DNA of 64,000 bases from Pseudomonas sp. FP453 (GTDB lineage: Bacteria > Pseudomonadota > Gammaproteobacteria > Pseudomonadales > Pseudomonadaceae), in contig NZ_CP117435.1 of NCBI RefSeq assembly GCF_030687495.1, positions 5,336,501 through 5,400,500 of the forward strand, in the 5' to 3' direction. Made by a program: the position numbers and the translations under genes. The notes under the pieces were generated by a model. The model was not told where the DNA came from and made no database searches. It saw only the letters and a list, made by a program, of their open reading frames with translations. Below, piece after piece: positions 59,188 through 64,000 of the stretch. Position 1 is the first letter of the stretch; the number at the start of each line of letters is the position of its first letter.

Positions 59188-59728
59188 TCAGCGCGCTGCC
59201 GGGGTCCGAATTTCACCGCTGGCCAAGCGTGACGCACTGTTGCCGACCGGGTCTTCGGCGTTGAGATCAGCGCCCTTGGCTTTGAGCTCGTCCAGCAGTT
59301 CAAGACGGTTGAACAACCCGGCGTACATCGCCGCCGTCTGCCCGGCGCCATTGCGTTGGTCGGGATTGCAGTCGGTGCCCAGCAGGCGCTGGGCGATGTT
59401 CAGCTCGCCCTTGAAGATCGCGCCCATCAGCGCCGTGTTGCCACGGTTGTCTTGCACACACGCATCGGCGCCGGCAGTGAGCAAGCGCTCCACGAACGGG
59501 CCTTGGCCGTGGTAAGCCGCCAGGATCAGCGCGGTGTAGCCTTTATCGTCCTGGGTATTGAGGCTGTAGCCGGCGTCGATGAAGGTGTTGAGCATGTCGA
59601 GATCGCCACGGCGCGCCGCGTCGAAATAGTAGTCCTGCAACTGCGCCTTGAGCGCCGCCGGTTCGGGGGGCCCGGCCTGGGCAACAAAGGCCAGCATGGC
59701 CAGCAGCAGTCCGATTGGAAATACGCAT
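59188..59728 (-). CDS. ankB: AnkB, exported ankyrin-repeat protein (apparent 5' frameshift)
   Basis: The body has about four ankyrin repeats (for example DDKGYTALILAAYHGQGPFV and DNRGNTALMGAIFKGELNIA). In P. aeruginosa AnkB supports periplasmic catalase KatB, and here the gene follows katB. The only start with a ribosome site (AGGAG before the ATG at 59728) reads MRISNR and then leaves the frame; removing one base near 59710 would join it to LLLAMLAFVAQAGPPEP, a proper signal peptide. The longer open frame begins at a TTG without support. Sequence error is likely. Confidence 0.8.
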
Positions 59729-59745
59729 GGGTGTTCTCCTGCCAA

Positions 59746-59770
59746 AAGGCCAGCGCCCGATCAAGGGCGC
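59746..59770 (-). terminator. Hairpin between katB and ankB
   Basis: GCGCCC and GGGCGC with a 6-base loop; on the minus strand it is followed by TGGCCTTTTGG. It may reduce read-through from katB to ankB. Confidence 0.45.
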
Positions 59771-59787
59771 CGGCCGTGACCGACGGA

Positions 59788-61322
59788 TCAGTCCGTCAGT
59801 TTGTCTGCCAACGCCTTCACGCGCGCCAGGTCACCCTTGGCGACCTTGGCCACGCCGGTGCCGTACTCAGGGTCTGCCTTGTAGAGGAACGACAGGATGA
59901 TGTGCTGTCATCGGTGGTTGCCAGGGAGCCGCCGAAGTTTTCGATCAAGTCCTGACGCTCTTTCTTACTGAAGGAGCGGTACAAATCGCCAGCCTGCTTG
60001 AAGTTCTGCTCACGCTGGATCTTCGCTTGCTGGGTGCTGCCCGCCAGTGGCGACTGGCTGTAACGTGCGGCTTGCGGTTCTTCCCGTGGCAGCAGGCGGC
60101 TTGGCTGGTAGTTCACGCCGCTGGTGGTCTTGCCGAAGTTCATCGCGCCATCCTGGTTGCCGTTGTTGACGGTCACCCGAGGTGCGTTGATCGGCAGTTG
60201 CAGGGCATTGGCGCCCAAGCGGTACATCTGGGTGTCGGCGTAGGAAAACACCCGGCCTTGCAGCAGGCGGTCTTCCGAAGGCTCGATGCCCGGCACCAGG
60301 TTGGCCGGGGCCATGGCAACTTGTTCGGTTTCCTGGAAGACGTTCGCCGGGTTGCGGTTCAACACCATCTGCCCGACTTTACGCTCGGCAACATTCGGCC
60401 AGATCTTGGTGGCGTCCAGCGGGTCGAAGTCAAACTTGGCCAGGTCCTCAGGCTTGAGCACTTGCACGTACAAGTCCCACTTGGGGAAGTCGCCTTTGTT
60501 GATATGGGTGACCAAGTCGTTGGTCATGTGGCTGTAATCACGCCCCTGCACTTCGGTAACTTGCTTGGGATCAAGGTTCTTGATGCCTTGCAGGCTCTTC
60601 CAGTGGAACTTGACGTAGTGCACTTCGCCCTTGGCATTGATCAACTTGTAGGCATGTACGCCATTGCCGTCCATTTCCCGATAACTCGCCGGAGTACCGG
60701 AGTCGGAGTACAACTCGGTCAATGTACGGGTGGCCTCGGGTACATGGGAGAAGAAGTCGAAACGGCGGGAATCGTCGTCGAGGTTAGTGCGCGGGTCCGG
60801 CTTGAAGGCATGGACCATATCCGGGAACTTGATGGCGTCACGGATAAAGAACGTCGGGAAGTTATTGCCCACCAGGTCCCAGTTGCCTTCAGCGGTGTAG
60901 AACTTGGTGGCGAAACCACGTGGGTCACGCAGGGTTTCCGGAGAGTGATTGCCGTGGACCACGGCCGAGAAGCGCACGAATACCGGAGTCGCCTCGCCTG
61001 CCGCGAACACCTTGGCCTTGGTCAGGTCGCTGAGGTTATCGGTGACGGTGAACGTGCCGTGGGCGCCGGTGCCACGGGCATGCACCACGCGCTCGGGGAT
61101 GCGTTCACGATCGAAGCGTTGCAACTTTTGAATAAGCTGCACGTCCTGGAGAAGTACCGGGCCATTGGCGCCAGCGGTTTGCGAGTTCTGGTTGTCGCCA
61201 ACGGCAGCGCCGTTGTCGCGGGTCAGGTTGGCGGCCTGCACCGACAGGGATAGCAGGCTGGCGGCTGCCAGTACCAGCACGGATCGCGCTGAAACAGGCC
61301 CGCGGTTGATTGGGTTCTTCAT
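59788..61322 (-). pseudogene. katB: Periplasmic catalase KatB with an apparent frameshift near its end
   Basis: A clade-3-type haem catalase with a signal peptide (ending LSLSVQAANLTRDN). The active-site His lies in PERVVHARGTG, the Asn in LVGNNFPTFFIRD and the haem tyrosine in VFSYADTQMYRLG. The frame is correct to GGSLATTDD (near 59910); after that the expected ending HIILSFLYKADPEYGTGVAK and LADKLTD is found in another frame, with its stop at 59788-59790. One missing base at about 59905-59912 explains it. As read, the last 35 or so residues are wrong. This is either a sequence error or a damaged gene. Confidence 0.88.
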
Positions 61323-61609
61323 CGAGGTTTCCTCTGGTTTTTTTAGTGCACATTCAGTTGTGCTTGCCAGAGGCTAGTGACCCGGGAGCCGGAAGATAAA
61401 TAGAAAAACACCACCAGGTCGATTGAGAAAATAATGTGGTAAGCCGTTGAAATGACGAGTAATTCGCGCGCGATTGATGGCACTTTGCAAACTATTTGCG
61501 TTTTAATGTGTCGATAAAACCTAACAGTGTTAACAGTTGTATCGCGCAAGCCCTCTACGACTGACTTACACTGACCTCCACCCTTCTCATCTGTAACAAG
61601 GAATAACCT

Positions 61610-62026
61610 ATGGGCGTGATCAGTGAGTTCAAGGCCTTCGCGGTCAAAGGTAATGTGGTCGATATGGCCGTCGGTATCATCATCGGCGCAGCCTTCGGCA
61701 AAATTGTTTCCTCGTTTGTAGGCGACGTGGTGATGCCCCCCATCGGCCTGTTGATCGGTGGCGTGGACTTTGGTGACCTGGCGATAACGCTCAAGGCCGC
61801 GCAAGGCGACGTGCCTGCGGTGGTGCTGGCGTACGGCAAGTTCATCCAAAGCGTGATCGACTTTGTGATCGTCGCGTTTGCGATCTTCATGGGCGTGAAG
61901 GCCATCAACCGCCTGAAGCGTGAAGAGGCCGTGGCGCCAAGCCTGCCGCCGACGCCGACCAAGGAAGAAGTGTTGCTGGGTGAGATCCGCGATCTGCTCA
62001 AGGCACAGAACGACAAACCGCTTTAA
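61610..62026 (+). CDS. mscL: Large-conductance mechanosensitive channel MscL
   Basis: A 138-residue inner-membrane channel of normal length. [20 protein letters not shown] forms the first span and pore, and a second span lies near residues 78-98. It opens at high membrane tension to release solutes upon osmotic downshock. AAGGA lies 8 bases before the ATG. Confidence 0.96.
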   Translation: MGVISEFKAFAVKGNVVDMAVGIIIGAAFGKIVSSFVGDVVMPPIGLLIGGVDFGDLAITLKAAQGDVPAVVLAYGKFIQSVIDFVIVAFAIFMGVKAINRLKREEAVAPSLPPTPTKEEVLLGEIRDLLKAQNDKPL

Positions 62027-62040
62027 CTGAAGCCGGTATG

Positions 62041-62071
62041 AAAAAGGCGCCTTTCGAGGCGCCTTTTTTTT
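62041..62071. terminator. Bidirectional terminator between mscL and fpr
   Basis: AAAAAGGCGCC and GGCGCCTTTTTTT around a 6-base loop, with A- and T-tracts on either side, between convergent genes. Confidence 0.9.
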
Positions 62072-62846
62072 ACCAGTAGTTTTCCACCGCCACCTGGCCA
62101 GGACGCCGGCTCAGGCTCAGTTGCATATCGCGTCGCTTGAGCAACTGGCGTGTGTCATCGACCATCTGCGGATTGCCGCAAATCAGCACGCGGGAGTGTT
62201 CCGGGGTCAGCTCGACGCCGGCCGCCTGCTCCAGTTCGCCATTCTCGATCAGCGTGGTGATGCGTCCATTCAACGCGCCGGGGTGCTGCTCGCGGGTGAC
62301 GATGGGAATGTAGATGAGCTTGTGCGCGTACTCGGCCAGGTATTCGCGCTCGCCCAACTCCCTGATCAGCGATTGATAAGCCAGCTCCTTGGCTTCCCGG
62401 GCGCTATACACCAGGACAATGCGCTCGAATTTCTCCCAGACCTCGAAGTCCTGCAGGATCGACAGGAACGGCGCCACCCCGGTACCCGTGCCCAGCAGCC
62501 AGAGGTCACGCCCGTCGACAAAACGGTTCAGGGTCAGGAAGCCCGTGGCTTGGCGCTCCACCATCAAGGTATCGCCCACCTGCAGGCGACTCAGCTCACT
62601 GGTGAACTCGCCACCGGGCACAACGATGGAAAAAAAGTCGAGGTGCTCGTCAAAGGGCGACGACACGATGGAATAAGCGCGCCACACGGTGCTGCCATCC
62701 GCCTTGGTCACCCCCAGGCGCACGAACTGGCCAGCGGTGAAACGAAAGCCCGGGTCGCGGGTAGTGCGCAGGGTGAAGAGGCTAGGTGTCAACGATTGCA
62801 CGTCGAGCAGGGTCTGCCGGGTAAATTTCTCAGCACTGGCCGTCAT
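62070..62846 (-). CDS. fpr: Ferredoxin-NADP+ reductase
   Basis: A 258-residue FAD enzyme of normal length. FAD site: RAYSIVSSPFDE; NADP site: LLGTGTGVAPFLSILQDFEV; C-terminal VAVENYW. It passes electrons between NADPH and ferredoxin or flavodoxin and is linked to oxidative stress and iron release. The start at 62846 (MTASAEKFTRQTLL) has CGGAG 6-7 bases upstream; codons further upstream are unsupported. Confidence 0.94.
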   Translation of the reverse strand: MTASAEKFTRQTLLDVQSLTPSLFTLRTTRDPGFRFTAGQFVRLGVTKADGSTVWRAYSIVSSPFDEHLDFFSIVVPGGEFTSELSRLQVGDTLMVERQATGFLTLNRFVDGRDLWLLGTGTGVAPFLSILQDFEVWEKFERIVLVYSAREAKELAYQSLIRELGEREYLAEYAHKLIYIPIVTREQHPGALNGRITTLIENGELEQAAGVELTPEHSRVLICGNPQMVDDTRQLLKRRDMQLSLSRRPGQVAVENYW

Positions 62847-62906
62847 GGGGAACTCCGTTTTACACAGGCGCCTAGTTTCTCTCAAAGCCGCGTGCGCAAA
62901 CACCAT

Positions 62907-63305
62907 TGATTTGTACTGGCATTGCTGCGGGGCAGAGCGGCGGCAGCTTGCAATCAGCTGAAACGTGTCAACCCGTCAAGACGGTTTTCTGAAAAGCGGG
63001 AGCTTTTACTCAGACTAAATATTTGGCTATTAACACACATCCAATCCAAAGTCAGATTAACCACTTCATATAAACGCCATCATTTTGATGCCGCTCACAA
63101 CCCCTTAAATCCAATAAAAAAATAACTTCCCTCTACGCTTCCTATACAAAACAACCATCTCTCGTACAAAAAATCAGCGCCGTGTCAGCTAAGCGTACTG
63201 ACGATTTTTTCACTTTGCCATGTAAGGCATGTCCTACACTAATTTCCGTGAAGCGCTGGAATGAGGACGTACCCGCGCCACGTAGAAACCCATGGAGAGT
63301 TACCA
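62907..63305. other. Intergenic region between fpr and the LuxR-type gene
   Basis: About 400 bp, AT-rich in its middle (63000-63240). It must hold divergent promoters. GTCAG-N9-CTGAC at about 63184-63202 is an inverted repeat of possible regulatory use; no clear lux box was found. Confidence 0.4.
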
Positions 63306-64000
63306 ATGGTGAACTGGCGAAATACTCAGCCCCCTAAACTGGAAGCTAAAAACGAGATTCAAACTGTCTTTGACATGGTCACCCACCATATCCGTGAGCT
63401 CGACTTCCAATATTGTTCCTTTACGATGAGTTCTCAAGTACCCAACAACGAAACCAAACCGATCCAAATCAACAACTATCCGAATGGATGGAACAATCTT
63501 TATCAACAAGCGCACTTCTTCGAAGTAGACCCTGTTGTCGCTCACTGCAAACGCTGCGTACTGCCCATCGTCTGGGAGGAAAAAACCTTCGGCACGGCGC
63601 CTGGCTTGTGGTCGCTGGCCCAATCATTTGGTGTACACCAGGCCTGGACGCAACCTGTGCACGACTTCCAGGGCGTCTACAGCATGCTGACCCTGGGGCG
63701 CGGCTGCGGTGAGGTCAGCCCACAGGAGCTGTATGAAAAGGCCGGCAACGTGTTGTGGTTGTGTCACGCAATGCACGCTGTCGTCGCGCAGCAATACGCA
63801 CACAAACCCAGCACCAAGGCGCAGCACACGCTGACAGCACGAGAAACGGAAATTCTCAGATGGTCGGGCATGGGCAAGACAGCGGAAGAAATCGCCAGCA
63901 TTATCTCGATTTCGCCGCGGACAGTCGGCTTTCATATCGGCTGCGCAACCAAGAAACTGGGCGTGACAAACAAGATCGCTGCCGTTCTCTGTGCTTCCAG
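63306..64000 (+). CDS. LuxR-type regulator with AHL-binding domain (3' end outside the window)
   Basis: 231 codons are visible. The N-terminal autoinducer domain keeps the ligand-contact residues expected from TraR/LasR: Trp and Tyr in NGWNNLY, Asp-Pro in FEVDPVV, Trp in LPIVWEE and Gly in HDFQGVYSM. The C-terminal helix-turn-helix is LTARETEILRWSGMGKTAEE then ISPRTVGFH. It should bind DNA when bound to an acyl-homoserine lactone. No luxI is visible within the window; one may lie beyond the edge. GGAG lies 7 bases before the ATG. Confidence 0.88.
   Translation, partial: MVNWRNTQPPKLEAKNEIQTVFDMVTHHIRELDFQYCSFTMSSQVPNNETKPIQINNYPNGWNNLYQQAHFFEVDPVVAHCKRCVLPIVWEEKTFGTAPGLWSLAQSFGVHQAWTQPVHDFQGVYSMLTLGRGCGEVSPQELYEKAGNVLWLCHAMHAVVAQQYAHKPSTKAQHTLTARETEILRWSGMGKTAEEIASIISISPRTVGFHIGCATKKLGVTNKIAAVLCAS

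Overview
The window looks like chromosome of a Pseudomonas of the fluorescens group. The tmRNA tag reads ANDENYGQEFALAA, paired REP (REPIN) elements of the type seen in fluorescent pseudomonads sit between genes, and the stretch morA-glyA-CobW GTPase-ybdD-cstA-PilZ-radA-ankB-katB-mscL-fpr follows the order I recall for P. aeruginosa PA4601-PA4615.

Layout. 1-5460 is a lactate-use locus: lldR (5' part), lldP and an FAD/Fe-S D-lactate dehydrogenase, with a perfect LldR-type operator before lldP. 5528-5924 is ssrA (tmRNA). A genomic island of about 21.2 kb (5928-27122) has integrated into the 3' end of ssrA. It is bounded by a 21-bp direct repeat (5907-5927 and 27102-27122) and opens with a P4-type tyrosine integrase. 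27160-32650 holds a small DUF6124-type gene and a FecI/FecR/TonB siderophore-receptor locus. 32789-46210 holds core and hypothetical genes: a frameshifted ArnT-like transferase, UPF0114, lipoproteins, a Lon-like protease, DUF3015, DUF4105, chorismate mutase, a Gre factor and gdhA. 46225-62846 holds ettA and the morA-to-fpr block. The right edge holds a LuxR-type AHL-binding regulator, cut by the window end.

The island carries two candidate defence modules and a recombination module. The first (8876-14075) is a set of overlapping cistrons: a 51-aa peptide resembling the start of HsdR, a 735-aa reverse transcriptase with YVDD and GLPQG motifs, a separate nitrilase-domain protein with an intact Glu-Lys-Cys triad, a DUF3800 protein and a 161-aa protein. 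It resembles defence-associated RT systems with a nitrilase domain, but the domains are split and two further cistrons are attached. Tandem perfect palindromes lie upstream. The second (19650-22048, minus strand) pairs a nucleoid-associated NdpA-like protein with a multi-pass membrane protein, and a LexA-box match lies upstream of it. The recombination module is a large serine recombinase followed by two ParB/RepB-like proteins.

Four genes outside the island (ArnT-like transferase, PilZ protein, ankB, katB) appear to carry single-base frameshifts. That many in conserved genes suggests sequence errors as much as true gene decay. Functions are assigned by reading motifs and from memory of families; no database search was run.
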